Source: Hirudo medicinalis
Taxonomy: Eukaryota > Annelida > Clitellata > Hirudinida > Hirudinidae
Reading direction: 5' to 3'
DNA: 32,500 nucleotides
Assembly (NCBI GenBank): GCA_011800805.1
Contig: MPNW01000177.1
Span: 92,800 to 125,299 of the forward strand
Below, piece after piece: positions 21,092-32,075 of this stretch (position 1 is the stretch's first letter; each line of letters starts with the position of its first letter). The position numbers and the translations under genes are program-made. The notes below the pieces were generated by a model. That model had not been told where the DNA came from and did no database searches. It saw only the letters and a program-made list of their open reading frames with translations.

Positions 21092-24000
21092 CAACAATAA
21101 CAATAATAAAAGACATCAATTGAAAGTACACTCACGTGATACCGGCTGATCGGCCACAACGAATTTATCGAGGACATCGACACACCAGCGTATTCCGTCC
21201 TTCAGCACGAGTTTTGCGGGCGGGTGAACCCCATCAACGAACTTGTTCAAAACACCAACTCCGTACGTCATGCGACACCTTCTCTCGCTCACCACAGTCG
21301 GATCCAAGCCAAAACACACAGCCCCTGAAAGCAACTCAAACATTTGTACAACTTTCATACAAAACATTTTTTAGTTAATTCTTGTTTACAAATAAATACC
21401 TTTCAAAATGGTCGTTCCAACGTCTTGTGGAATTACGATTTTCAACAAATGACCAAATTCTCGCTTGATCTCACTTTGTAGTATTCCCGATTCAGCAAAG
21501 CCACCGACCAGAAATAAATACTTCACTCCTTAAGTGGTTAACAAAGTGCTAACGTGAGACACAATTCATTCACCAGTACATAATGCTGCTCTGAGATGTT
21601 GGATTCGTCATGTATCTTTACATTAAATATATGAACTACATGAATGAACATCACGTAAGCACGTGCCTGTGTAGTCCTGATTAGGCGTAATGTAGAATTG
21701 TTCAATTTACGATGAAATACAAGCAATTAAACACACTTGTACGACAAGAATAGCGTTTAAAATGTCCTAAATTAACCACTTAATAAGAAATCCATGAATA
21801 ACTAAGAATTAATGGAAGAATAAAATGTCGTGAAACTCCACCCCTTGCACTGGTATAATTGAGAACATCTCCTACAGCTTTAACGATGTTATCAATGGTG
21901 GGTTGGAACAATTTCTTCATCGCTGATGGAGTCAACCTCAACATTCCTTGAGAGGACCACGTGATCTCTTTGTTGCCAAACTTCTTTATTGCTGATTCGA
22001 CGCTACTTCCCTGCAATTTCATTGTGAATGCGTTTCATCATAATGAAACTTTTCATCATAATGAAATTTTTCATCATAATGTCATTCGTAGTAACATCTG
22101 CAGGTCATGTAAATGAAGTAGAAGCAAATTGTGTCGAAATGAATATAAATAGTAACCACAATAAAACAGACGTTGGACTTGCACTTAAAACACGCCTATT
22201 GCACGCGGGAAGAGATGTCGGTTCAAGATTACAATAAACCAGGCTCGAAGCTATTCAATTTGAAATTCAGAGTTTCATTGAAAAAGCATTAAAGAGGGAG
22301 AACGTGAGTGTTTATTGCATCATGTGGTAAATAGTTACACATAACGATATTGTTAATTGATGTAAATTCATATACGTAATTATTGATTGATAACATACAA
22401 CTCTCTCGGAAAACCAATGCAAGGATTTAGGCACATGTTCTTAAGTCTACGTTGTGATAAAGATGTGCAATGTTGTTGTTAATAAAACCTTGTTTTTCTT
22501 GTAAAATTCGATGAGGGAGAATGGAAGAGCAACATTGAGTGAGTTTTCTTTACCAGGGTGAGCTGATCTCTTCCTGGACTCAAAGGCAGTCATAAGGTCA
22601 ATCCACCCTGAAGGTCGTTTTAACTTGAAGGAATCGATAAACTCGGGTCCGAATATTCTCACGAGAAGCTTTTCAAATTCGTGATCAATTCCTGGATTGT
22701 AGATGTTGTCGTGAAAATATTATTAAATGATCATAATTTTATTATAAACACTTCAAGATAGTAACATTAGTTATTTGATAAAAATTATTTCAAGCCAATT
22801 AATTGAGAAAGTGAAACAATTTGAACTTGAGTGCAAATAAAATACATGGCAACTATTTAATAATCTAAATTAATACATTTTATTATTATTAACTAATGAT
22901 TGAAGAAATGACATTCAATAAATATGAATAGTAAGTGTAATATTAGACAAGGTAATATAAAGACAAGGTAAGTACATTATTACATCATTATCCTCGTATA
23001 ATACAAAATAAGTTCATTCGATTGCGTCACCTATCGATCCATAAGGTCCGCCAGTGGCTTTGTGCAGCTCCTTGAGGGAGCCTCCGTTGGCTTCCATTTC
23101 ATGGACTGTTATGTCCACAGTACCCCCTCCACAGTCTACAACCATGTACCTCGTTCCTGGCAGTTGTTAAGAAAGCAATAAATAAATGCATAACTATCAC
23201 TTACCAAATGACAATCATTATCAGAGGCTGAAATAGGGTGAAACAATATCAAGATGCAGTTTTAAGAAGCACACAATGTTGTTAATAAACATTACAATGT
23301 TGTTGTCATTAAATAATAAAACAAACAATTTACAAGGAGTGCCTCAGACTCATTAGGCCATGCTTTACCCACACGTAAGATAGGGAAGCAGTGCATCATC
23401 AGCGGCACCAGGATTCGAACAACGCCCCGCAGATCCGCAGGCAACCATCCTAACCATTACACCAATTATAACGGCGGTAAATAGGTCAAAGTTTACTGAG
23501 GCTATGTTCGGCATGATCCATTCTAAGAAATTCAATTGAACTCAACGATGTCGGATACGTCATTTTATTCCACAATGTCACTTCACTGACTTATTATTAA
23601 TAATAGAGATTACACCAATAAAGTCAGAAATTAAAGTTTTCAAGGCGAACTTGTTTAATTGTAAATAAAGTTTAAATTATGGGTTTTTTTAATTTTGTTC
23701 TCAAATTTAAAGTAAACATTAAATTTATCGATAAGACTCCATGCATCTCACCATCAACATCAACTTCTTGTCCTACTGTTGCCATGGAAGATGATGGCGA
23801 CATGAACTCTTTTTCCTTGCTACTCGTTGGTAGGGTTTGATATTTCAAGTCTGCAAATGATTGGTGACAGGTATTGTGTATTGCACAACAACTTACATTT
23901 AAGTTAAAATGTGAATAATTAAAACTTCATTTGAAGGACTTTGTCCTCGAGTGATTTTCTATTTTCCCTTAACGTTACCCATTCAAAAGTTTAAATGCAT

Positions 24001-27000
24001 CAACCATCTTCATGACTTTAGATTTCCTGTTAAGTGCACTTTGATAGTATTGAAAATATCAAAAAATTCTTCGACAGCTAACAGGATGATGGGTTTTTTT
24101 CTAACTCCATCTGATTCAACTGATATTCATATACATTGGCAGGTCGTGCATAAGTGTAGTGATTTATCGTCCACATCGAACGAGTAGATTTAAAATAAAT
24201 ATAAAATGATTTCGGTGTAAATGCTACTAATTTCACCCCTCCAGCTGCATAAGCTGGACAACGACAGAATTTCATTCAGTTTGAAGACTCGAGTAAATGC
24301 TTGCACTGTTGCAAGCTGCCAAGAAACAATTTGCTAAAACATTTCAAAGTTTTAGACTTAAATTAGAATTTACGCGTCCTAGATCATCTCGTCTCTAAGT
24401 CAATTGGCCCACTTTGTGCATTTTACTTTTTCCTGAGAAAGACCGAAATGAATAAGTGATGACAGATCAATCGGTTTTATCAAACTCTTCGGCAGTAATA
24501 AACTAGGCGACAACACAAGAAGAAATTCCATTTGAGTCCCGAGAGACATCTCAAAACTGTAGCCGGCAATGATTTTGAATTAGTGCTTTCATCATTTTTA
24601 AGACATGAAAACTCCATGACTCTGCAATTAAATCATATTTGACGTCAAATTATTACGTAATTACCGCTGAAGAAGTTGCCTTTAGATACAGCTCCGTTTT
24701 GACCCTTCCTCCTTGGAGTGGTGTCCGTGGAGATGGTGGAGGTGGAAAGAAGTGTAGAACTCTCAGGAACCAACTGGTAGATCCTCAGCTTTCTCACGTA
24801 AATGGAAGCAGCCTCAGGCTCCAAGGCAATCATCAACTGACTTGGATTTTCGGGTGTGGCTATTCCTGCCTGCATCCGAGAGATGTCTGATTATAATTAT
24901 TTCTCAGGAATTTTTGCTAAATAGTGTATTTAAGAAAGAAAATGATGTTTCAAATATTACTCATAAAGTTCTTCAGATGAATATTGGAAAAGGGTAATTT
25001 TTAATCTCAAACAAGTCAATTTTAGGTCAAGTTCAAATTTCAAGATGTTTTTTGTATACAGCTGAAAATCATATCCATACCATTCTCACAAAATGTAAGT
25101 AATTATGGACATACATACATACATTTCTTTCAACAATACTTTAAAAAATTTAAATTAGCGAAGGACCCTGACCCAGATATCTCTCCTTTTTGACAGTTTA
25201 GGTTCAACGATAAAAAAATCTGATCACCACCACATTAGTCATTACAAAACTGTCTTATTCGTTACCAAAAATCAACAACGCCACCTGATAAGCAGCCTGC
25301 CTCATGAATTGTTTGGCAGGAGCTTTCCAAATGGCAGGCACGGTTATAACCCATCGTATGTCTTCATTGTAGATGTTTGTTTCCGACTGATCTGTTAATT
25401 CCTGCAGGGCATGGTCTTTAAAGTACTTGAGGGCGTACGAAAAAACTTTTAGTGCTGGGAAGGGCTTGCCGTTGCTTGCCTTGATTGTCGTGTCTTTGTT
25501 GAGTTCCTAAATTAAGTTAATAAATTATTATCTTAATAACATTCGTTTGCTCTTAAGTATGCAATTTAATATTATAGTAACTAACAATATGCGTTTAAGT
25601 ATCTGTGGAACTGTTGGAATAACAAAATTTAGTGAATATGCTTATCATTTCAAACTTGAAAAATTCATCTGCTTTGTTTTCATTCATTGACTATCCAGTA
25701 TGCAAAGGTATGCTTAACTTAAAATTCCTTTGGTCTATTTCATTGAATAATAAATAAATAAGTAAATAGAACGTAAATAAATGCAGACAATCAACAGAAC
25801 CCTGCATATTCAATGTCAAAACGCAACTCCATGCATCTAATTAGCTAATCAGCTTAAGTAGTTGCTGATCAATGTCAAGGTTAAGACAGCGTGACCTTGT
25901 TACTTAGTTGTCAAAATATGGCAATCTGGTTAGCAGACAAAAGAAATTCCATTCTTTTTACAAAAAAACAAACCTCCATCTTTGATGGAAACAATAAATA
26001 CCGACAAATAAAAAAAATAATAGAACAGAGTAAACGAACAATAGAAAATCGAAACAATCCCAAACTCAACTGAACCAATCCCAAGCCCTACGACAGGCGC
26101 CATGTCGCAAACAGTTTGACTGCTCCCGCGCGCCAAAAAATAATGAACAACAATTTAAACTTTAATGTAAATAAATAAATAAATTCAGTTGCGTCTAATT
26201 ATCTAATATTAGGGAATATTAGCAAATAAAGAAATTTGATGTCAGATAAAATGCAGTTTCTTATTAAATGTCGCCACACTGGTGAATTTAAAAATATAAT
26301 GGTGTTGAATCTAAACTATAAAAAGAATGTATCTTTTCAGTTCGAACATTTCAAACGTTTTCAAAAGTTCAAATGAATCTGTGAGATTACAGATAATTTA
26401 TGCGAAAACATTGAATGGTACTCCACTATTTATTTATTTAATAGTTTGATACATATTCCGGTATGTTTCAGTATATCTGCCATTTCTTGAGCTACATTTT
26501 TATTTGGTGAACGTACGTAAGCAGACGTGAGAGACGGATATCAGCACTTGTTTTAATATTTTGTGTAAACCGTAGCTTCATTTTATGCAGCTGATTACAA
26601 TAACAGTGAATTTTGTGTCGTTATTTTTTATCATATATTTGCGATAACAGCGAAAACCATGTTGGTCAAAGTTCTAAGAATTTGTTTCACTAGCTAAACT
26701 ACGATTCCTTTCTCAAATAGTAAAGAATTATTTGACTGCGATAAACATAGTTTCGTTCGACATAAACATGTTATGTCTGCGATAGAACTTTTTAAGTGAC
26801 ATCAGCTTCGGCAAATGTAAAAACATGAAAAAATACTCCAATTTCGAACCGTTGTTAACACATGAGGCCAGAGCAGATGGTTTAAAATTAGGTTTTCCTC
26901 AGATACTTCGTATTCAATAACACTTCCTTAAAGTGATATTCCATAAACCATTATTGGTCATGTCTTCCAAAAATAAATTTCCACTTTGGACAGTATCCGA

Positions 27001-28949
27001 TCGAACTAACATTTGTGGTTACAAATTAGTTTACTGCTTTTTACTCTTCTCTTTTTACCTATTTTTACCTAAATTCATTTCATTGTTTTGATTAAAATAT
27101 TCTTCTGGATGTAATTAAAAGTTTCCAGAAAAATTGCAAATACTTCAAAATCATGCGAGGAGGAAATGGTACGAAGTCAGTTTTAAAATGCAACGAACTT
27201 GGTTCGTATGGATTCTCAGTAAATTTCAAAATGCACGAAGAACATTTAAATTTCAAAATTTAAGCACATCGGCCATGAATCTATTGCAACAAACTCACGG
27301 CATTGTGGTGAAGAGTCATCTTAAACTTCTCAAAATAAAACCATTTTCTTGCTTGCTCTTCATCAAGATCATGGTAAGTATCTCTGGCAGTGAAGCCGAA
27401 AGAATGGAAGTTTCCTTGAGGATCGAGAAGTAAAGTTGTTAATGTCTTCTGATTGACGAGTCCTGGGTCTCCTCCCTCCCATCTCCTCATGATGTGCACC
27501 GAATCGGGATCCCTGACGAAGCAGAAGGCATACCCACTGAACGTCGTGCCGAAATCGATGGCCACGATTACAAAGTGCTGCAAAGGGATCTGTTCGCTTT
27601 TGTTGGAAGTTGTCAGGTCAGTCGTGAACCTGGAAGAAGCGTTACATATATAAAGATATTCAACCTCTAACAGTAGACACATCAGTTACATCTCGTACTT
27701 AGTCATTTGGTTAAGCACGACATAAAAATTTGGGTTAATTTTCCTACACCGCCGATCCATCAGAATTTTGACGACTGTGACGGGGGGAACTCGCCCTGCT
27801 ACCGTCGTTGGATTGAGGATACTTGGATGGTGACAAAATGAGGTGTTTTGTCGGCACTCCGTCTGCGTCTGCCTCCATAGCCATCAATTCAGCTCCTTGT
27901 TTTCCACCTAAATTATACATTCGTGCTTGGGATTAATAGAATATTTGATTAATAGTTATGTGTTATTTAGTTATCTTGAAGCATCTAACTATCATCTAGG
28001 TGTGCAGGTGGACTGAATGGGTCGCTTTCCTGAGTGCGGCGGTAATGGCAACAGTCCTATTGTGTCGTGTTCGCAACCCAACCTGCACCGCCAGGGATCG
28101 CCCTCGAGTAGGGGCGTTACACAAATGGTAAGGAGTTTAAAAGTGCCTTCATATACTATTCGGATACATAAGGCACTCAAAAGATCGGCTCAATATAATA
28201 CAAGCTACACTGGTGGAAGTGTTTCTATAAAATCAGACTCATTCTGATGTTAACGAGTTTGTAAAACAATTCAAAAAATTTGTTCGAAACTATTTGCTGC
28301 ATTGGTTATTTGTTGAAATATGAAATCTTTTCAAAAATGTTCCTTTGAGTTGAAGCTAAATGAAATATCAAATGAAATAATTTTATTCCATCTTCCTGGC
28401 ACAAAAAGCGCGATTAGTGTTCATGTTCACTATGCAATGTAAAGGTAATGTTGGCGATTTAATGAATTCAAATGAATTAATTACATGCACGGTCATCAAA
28501 GCATTTAATCCAGAATTTCATGTTGGTTTATTGACATGAATTAACATTCATTGTCAGTTGCAAGCCTCGATTTACAAGCTGTTGTTGAAACTCAACATGT
28601 CAGCAAATATTTAATATTTAATATTTTAATTCATATTTTAAAATGAAAATAATTGCCAACATAGGTCAAGTTCTCTTCCATTAAAACTTCGTTAAAAATT
28701 CTCAACAACTTCTTAACCACACCATCGAAGTGATTTTCACGATGAAGTGAATATTTTAAATTTCATAGCTTAATCCTTTTCACTTTGTATTTGTTGCTTT
28801 TATACGCATTTTTTAATTTGAAAAACTTAGCAAGTTAAAATAAGTGCACAAAAATGACCTTTCTTGAAAGTTTGTCCAGCGTTTGGTGTGGCTTTAATGG
28901 ACGAGGGGGTCTTTCCTTCTTCTTGTTCAAGTCCCGAATGAAGTCTCAT
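16359..28949 (-). CDS. HSPA12-like: HSPA12A/B-like Hsp70-family ATPase
   Basis: Exons: 28949-28859 (start uncertain), 27907-27748, 27629-27299, 25506-25285, 24869-24665, 23850-23752, 23156-23031, 22691-22489, 22010-21851, 21528-21400, 21324-21136, 20840-20590, 16424-16359. All phases agree. Counting from the ATG at 27884 the protein has 705 residues, against about 675 for human HSPA12A; from 28949 it has 743. Nucleotide-binding motifs of the actin/Hsp70 fold are complete: phosphate-1 DFGTT (about 71-75), phosphate-2 [10 protein letters not shown] (337-346), adenosine LVGGFAE (501-507). Family landmarks include [38 protein letters not shown] and [12 protein letters not shown]12 proteins are atypical Hsp70 relatives without the standard substrate-binding domain. 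The last exon ([10 protein letters not shown]...IDFLGR) matches the family C-terminus and lies 4.2 kb past exon 12, beyond a nest of transposons. The donor after exon 2 (GGT/gtagga) is weak. Expression across the last intron cannot be judged here. Confidence 0.9.
16545..20484. mobile_element. Decayed hAT transposon, interrupted by a LINE
   Basis: Left part about 16545-17580 and right part about 20335-20484. Both carry subterminal DNA dense in GGGAC and GGGAA (16569-16695; 20345-20484), as in BED-finger hAT elements of invertebrates. The right end closes with the complement of TAGAGGCGGACTGGGACC, a typical hAT terminus. The plus strand at 16995-17270 encodes a broken transposase start: [14 protein letters not shown], then in the next frame [15 protein letters not shown], together a BED zinc finger (C-x2-C...H-x4-C), followed by [15 protein letters not shown]. 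At least one frameshift and internal stops separate the pieces. The left terminus and target duplication were not found. It occupies the last intron of the HSPA12-like gene, in opposite orientation. Confidence 0.65.
17585..20330 (-). mobile_element. CR1/L2-like LINE, broken
   Basis: Minus strand, 5' to 3': possible leading part 20333-20100; endonuclease with TETW (19723-19712), GDFN (19540-19529) and SDH (19363-19355); reverse transcriptase with GVPQGS, YADD (18248-18237), [15 protein letters not shown] and [10 protein letters not shown]. The APE endonuclease plus this C-terminal series place it with CR1/L2/Jockey-type LINEs. Frames are broken many times. The first catalytic block has lost residues (ASDHDILL instead of the expected longer AFD...HDILL). 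A stretch near 17908, where a single base is undetermined, is missing about 80-100 residues. The 5' border is uncertain; 20100 is the conservative limit. It runs in the same direction as the HSPA12-like gene that contains it. Confidence 0.78.
21057..21113. repeat. (AAT)n/(AAC)n microsatellite
   Basis: Run of AAT units changing to AAC units, within an intron of the HSPA12-like gene. Confidence 0.85.
22029..22083. repeat. Short tandem repeat of a partly palindromic unit
   Basis: Three units of about 18 bases of the form TTTCATCATAATGAAA, between two exons of the HSPA12-like gene. The unit is almost self-complementary. It makes a plus-strand frame read as repeated FIIMK, which I take as chance. 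Confidence 0.6.
23335..23476 (-). repeat. tRNA-derived SINE
   Basis: On the minus strand the head (23476-23399) has an A-box-like TGGTGTAATGG (23464-23454) and a perfect B-box GTTCGAATCC (23420-23411) at tRNA spacing: an internal RNA polymerase III promoter. The acceptor and T stems no longer pair, and a non-tRNA body follows (to about 23335, ending GTCTGAGGCACTCC), so this is a SINE or retro-pseudogene and not a working tRNA. It sits in an intron of the HSPA12-like gene, in the same orientation. Confidence 0.7.
25507..27298. other. Large intron of the HSPA12-like gene, no gene seen
   Basis: AT-rich intron between the exon with the phosphate-1 motif and the exon with [10 protein letters not shown]. 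Only short frames. No repeat family recognised from elsewhere in the window. Confidence 0.5.
28002..28190 (+). repeat. R1 dispersed repeat, copy C, fullest copy
   Basis: Two modules. Module A runs between GTGCAGGT (28002-28009) and ACCTGCAC (28081-28088), a perfect 8-bp inverted pair, and holds GGTAATGGCA and GTTCGCAACCC, the latter near a polymerase III B-box. Module B runs from ATGGTAAGGAG to AAAAGATCGGCT and contains AGTGCCTT (28142-28149) pairing with AAGGCACT (28170-28177). It lies between the first two exons proposed for the HSPA12-like gene. Family unknown to me; a SINE is the most natural reading. Confidence 0.65.
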
Positions 28950-29022
28950 TCTGGGAGGTGGAGTTGAGTGGTACAGAGGTTTCTTTTTGTCGATAAGGTC
29001 CAAAGACTTCTTTCTTTCTTTC
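28859..29022 (-). other. Proposed 5' exon of the HSPA12-like gene
   Basis: Minus-strand frame with [33 protein letters not shown] and [10 protein letters not shown], ending in a GAAAG/gtcatt donor whose phase (1) fits the acceptor at 27907. Its upstream limit could be an acceptor-like GGTAG at 29023, or the frame could run back to an ATG at 29222. An in-frame ATG at 28949 is used as the provisional start. The N-terminus of HSPA12 proteins is variable, so family comparison does not help. Confidence 0.5.
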
Positions 29023-29346
29023 CTACCTTTGTTTTCTTCGGCTTTGTTTCTTTCGAACAAAATTTTCTTTATGCAAATGCTTTGTCTTCGTGTTATAAAT
29101 GTATTTAAGTAGTAAAAATATATATAATCACTCAGTAATTGTTGTGATTGGAAATGATTTTGTTTTAAATTGTTGGTAAGAATTCTTCCATCATTAAAGT
29201 GCAAGACAATTAAGTGTTTCATTTTTGTACATTGGATGTTTTATAATGGATTGATTCCCGGTTAAACAGTTCGCAAGAAGGAAAATATAAATACTTTAAA
29301 AGTAGAAGGTTTAAAATGGCCATAAAACGTAATTGAAACATTGAAA

Positions 29347-31056
29347 TTACTTGTGTGATTTGAAAGGCAGATTAGGGCTGTTCTTGACGTTGAGGAGGTT
29401 TAGGAATTTCTGGGTGTTGGACAATTTGATGGAAGATTTCTTAACTTCGTTTTGTTGTTTCTCCTCGCTTCGAGCGGAAGCGTTCTTCTTCCAGGCCGTG
29501 GAAAAGAAACTTCTCGATTTCGATTTCTCATTTGGCGACTCAGAGGGAACATCGCTACAAGACGTCCTCGGAGATTTGGACACGTATTCGACCTTGAGCT
29601 CAGGAGTGGGTAGAAGCGATCCTTGAGGAGTTGCAGCTTTCTCAACGCTGGATTTGCTGTGTGTGGGAGGTTTAGCGTCTATCTTGTACTTGATCGAATT
29701 GCTCTTTTTGAGGGGAAAATCTGAAGTTGTTTCCGTGCGAATTTCTATGGATCGCCTGAATGGGCTGCTTGTTGAAAGTTCGTGTGGGGATGGTGAGATG
29801 TTTCGATCAGCGGTTTCTCTGTTTTGCTCAAATCCATTGCTTTGCTTATCTTGTCCCGATGTTTTTTCGACTGAAACTCCTTCTTTCAAGTTCTCTTTTT
29901 GTTCAGTTTTGTCCTTCGTTACTTCTTGAGTTACATCGCTGCATTTCTGACTCGAGTGGCCCTTTTTTTCCGCAGGTCGTCTTATTAGGACGGGAGGTTG
30001 AGAGAGTTCTGATTGATTGCTTGTTGAACCGATCCTCCCAATGGACTTGTCTTCTTTGGTTAATAATTGCTTTGATGACACATCATTTGAAGACTTGAGT
30101 TTTGAAGTATCACTGGTTTCGGATCGAATTTGTTTTTGATTCTCCAATGAGTCACTGATGATCTTGTTACTCGTGGATGCAGCTCGATCAATTTGATTCT
30201 TATCCGATTTCATGCAACCTTCAGACAACCCCACTCTGTTGTATCGAGGCAAATTATTCCCGCTAGAAGAAACGGTGATGGGTTCTTTATCGTTAAACCT
30301 CTTAGCGCCATCATGGTGAACGTTTGCTCCAGAATGATTCATCCTTGTTGAACTCTTTGCAGGAGAAAACGTGGCTGTTGTAACGAACAATTTTAAATTC
30401 GTGTTGTCCTTTTTTAAGGCTCCTTGTGGCTTCAAGTGATGCGAAGGTATCAAGTGAGGATGATTGTAATGTTCTGGCGGGGGAATGGCCACAATTTCAT
30501 CAGCTTTAAGATGAGGAGAGGAGCTGAATTCAAGAGGTGGCGGTGGCAGATAATATTCCACCTCATCATCGCCATCAACATCGTCATCGTCATCGTCATC
30601 GTAATTATTCTCAAAATATTCGGGAGGGTAGACGCCGGTAAGTCGAACCCCAAATTGATGCTTTTGATCTTCATCATGTTGATTCCTCTTTAACTGAATT
30701 CCAAACTCGTGATCGTGTAGTTGCTGGCGTTGGAGCTGTTGGTGATGATAATGATGTTGTTGTTGGTCTTTTCTCTTCATCAAGTCTTGTTGATGCTTCT
30801 CAACGAGTTTTTGGTATTCCTCTTTCCTCTGAACGTCGATTATTTTCGGCCGGTTTGTCTTTAGCTCTGCCTCTGTTGGGTAATGTTTCGTGGTGATGGT
30901 GGTCGTAACAAGTGGTGTCTGGTTGAAGCTGCTGATGCTGGTGATGTTGCTTCCAATTGCTAGGTTTCTGCTCGTTCGCTCGTCTCCGAACGGTCTTGCT
31001 GTACCGGGCCTAACGTTATCCCTCATGTTTACGTTGGAGCGCGTCTGGTGAGACAT
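29347..31056 (-). CDS. 569-residue low-complexity protein, unknown
   Basis: Uninterrupted minus-strand frame, the longest in the window; a stop lies nine codons before the ATG at 31056. I do not recognise it. Visible parts: Thr-rich segment about 45-57; charged helical stretch about 70-98 (DVQRKEEYQKLVEKHQQ...); His/Gln-rich 97-115; two short related motifs HEFGIQLKR and HQFGVRLTG (about 116-140); poly-Asp 153-166 encoded by GAT repeats; PPPP and PPP stretches; then a long Ser/Lys-rich tail rich in SP and TP pairs, ending basic with FLNLLNVKNSPNLPFKSHK. The composition suggests an intrinsically disordered cytoskeletal or nuclear scaffold, possibly phosphorylated; that is inference. It may be a terminal exon of a longer gene whose other exons lie beyond 31056. 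It ends about 125 bases before the nearest HSPA12-like frame on the same strand, and no clear AATAAA was seen between them. Confidence 0.65.
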   Translation of the reverse strand: MSHQTRSNVNMRDNVRPGTARPFGDERTSRNLAIGSNITSISSFNQTPLVTTTITTKHYPTEAELKTNRPKIIDVQRKEEYQKLVEKHQQDLMKRKDQQQHHYHHQQLQRQQLHDHEFGIQLKRNQHDEDQKHQFGVRLTGVYPPEYFENNYDDDDDDDVDGDDEVEYYLPPPPLEFSSSPHLKADEIVAIPPPEHYNHPHLIPSHHLKPQGALKKDNTNLKLFVTTATFSPAKSSTRMNHSGANVHHDGAKRFNDKEPITVSSSGNNLPRYNRVGLSEGCMKSDKNQIDRAASTSNKIISDSLENQKQIRSETSDTSKLKSSNDVSSKQLLTKEDKSIGRIGSTSNQSELSQPPVLIRRPAEKKGHSSQKCSDVTQEVTKDKTEQKENLKEGVSVEKTSGQDKQSNGFEQNRETADRNISPSPHELSTSSPFRRSIEIRTETTSDFPLKKSNSIKYKIDAKPPTHSKSSVEKAATPQGSLLPTPELKVEYVSKSPRTSCSDVPSESPNEKSKSRSFFSTAWKKNASARSEEKQQNEVKKSSIKLSNTQKFLNLLNVKNSPNLPFKSHK

Positions 31057-31308
31057 TCCAGAACTTGATGGTGATGATGTTCAAAAGTTGTGCTGGGTGC
31101 AGTCGATGTTGTTGTTGATTTTTCTATTTTTCTGTTCTGAAGTAAATCAATCGGTTGTTGCTGTTGCTGCAATTGAAGGATGTTTAAACATTAACGCAGC
31201 AAAAATAAACCAAACAATTGCAAAACAATTGCAAAACAATTGCTGCCGATGAAGACGACGTCGTCGATGTGATAAGAAGGGATGATAACCTCAGTGTAGC
31301 TACATTAA

Positions 31309-31492
31309 GAACTGAATGATGATAATGGTGATGATGATGACGGTGGTGATGTTTTCGATGATGGGGGTGGGGGTAACAATCCAGTCTTTTGCCTCAACAT
31401 TTTCAACTGAACATGAACACTTCTAAATAAAAGACAGGAATATTTTGAACCTTGAAGACAAATCATCATTATCATCATCATCATCATCATCG
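31309..31492. repeat. (GAT)n / (ATC)n microsatellites
   Basis: Interrupted GAT/GGT array at about 31315-31360 and a cleaner ATC array at 31463-31492, on either side of non-repeat sequence. In opposite orientation to each other, they could pair into a hairpin. Confidence 0.8.
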
Positions 31493-31770
31493 TAATCGTT
31501 TATCGCACGCAGGTTAGAATTTCTGCAGCCTGCACAATCAACTTCCCAAGATAACTCTTTAGCAGACGAGATGCACACGAGGCTGAAGTTGAGCTTCCAA
31601 GGAAGTGAGAGAGTGAAACGGGGAGAGGAGGCCAGGATTGGCTCCTTGTTTAAAGATGCTACGAAGAGTGAGGGAAAGTTTGAAAATGGAAGAATCAGAT
31701 TTTAAGATGACATCATGTGTAATAGATGATGGGATGTTCTTTCCATCTTCCTGAGTCGTCTCCTTAGTCT

Positions 31771-31895
31771 ACGATGGTTGGCCAAGTGACGGAAAAAAGC
31801 CAATTTACTGGCAGCGATTTTGGTACCTAACCCTACCGCTAACCCTACCTCATGATCCTGGAAATCTTCATAGAACTGACAAAAGTCGATGCCTG
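31771..31895. mobile_element. Small MITE, copy 2, truncated
   Basis: Shares with 15775-15905 the 17-base block CTAACCCTACCTCATGA and the following spaced blocks up to GTCGATGCCTG, in the same orientation. The left end ACGATGGTTGGCC is the better-kept version of the inverted terminus whose mate, CCAACCATCG, is seen only at the right end of copy 1. The right end here is missing. Confidence 0.55.
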
Positions 31896-32067
31896 AATGT
31901 TCATTGAATGAACATTTCTCATCACTTTGGGAGAATAAGGAAAACTAAAACTTCATATTAAATTACTAACTCACTAAACATACTAGTTTCTTTTTATTTA
32001 TCAATTTTATTTGCATTTAAAAAAATAACATTTATTTAATCTTTCTTGAGAGTGGGTCAAAGCGTTG

Positions 32068-32075
32068 TGACGTCA
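32068..32075. promoter_or_regulatory. CRE-like palindrome TGACGTCA
   Basis: A full consensus cAMP-response element. Its location about 1 kb upstream of the 569-codon frame makes a promoter role possible; an isolated 8-mer is weak evidence. Confidence 0.25.

Noticed and set aside
22028..22237. Small plus-strand frame with a signal-peptide-like start
   Set aside because: The hydrophobic start comes from three copies of an 18-base tandem repeat, and the frame lies in an intron of the HSPA12-like gene on the other strand with no further support.
23399..23476. Functional tRNA gene
   Set aside because: Acceptor and T stems do not pair and a SINE body follows without a terminator at the tRNA end.
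27134..27433. 99-codon plus-strand frame
   Set aside because: It overlaps the strongly supported phosphate-1 exon of the HSPA12-like gene in antisense and has no motif of its own.
29654..30098. Plus-strand frames of 90-112 codons
   Set aside because: Antisense shadows of the 569-codon frame, hydrophobic because they read the complement of Ser/Lys/Glu codons.
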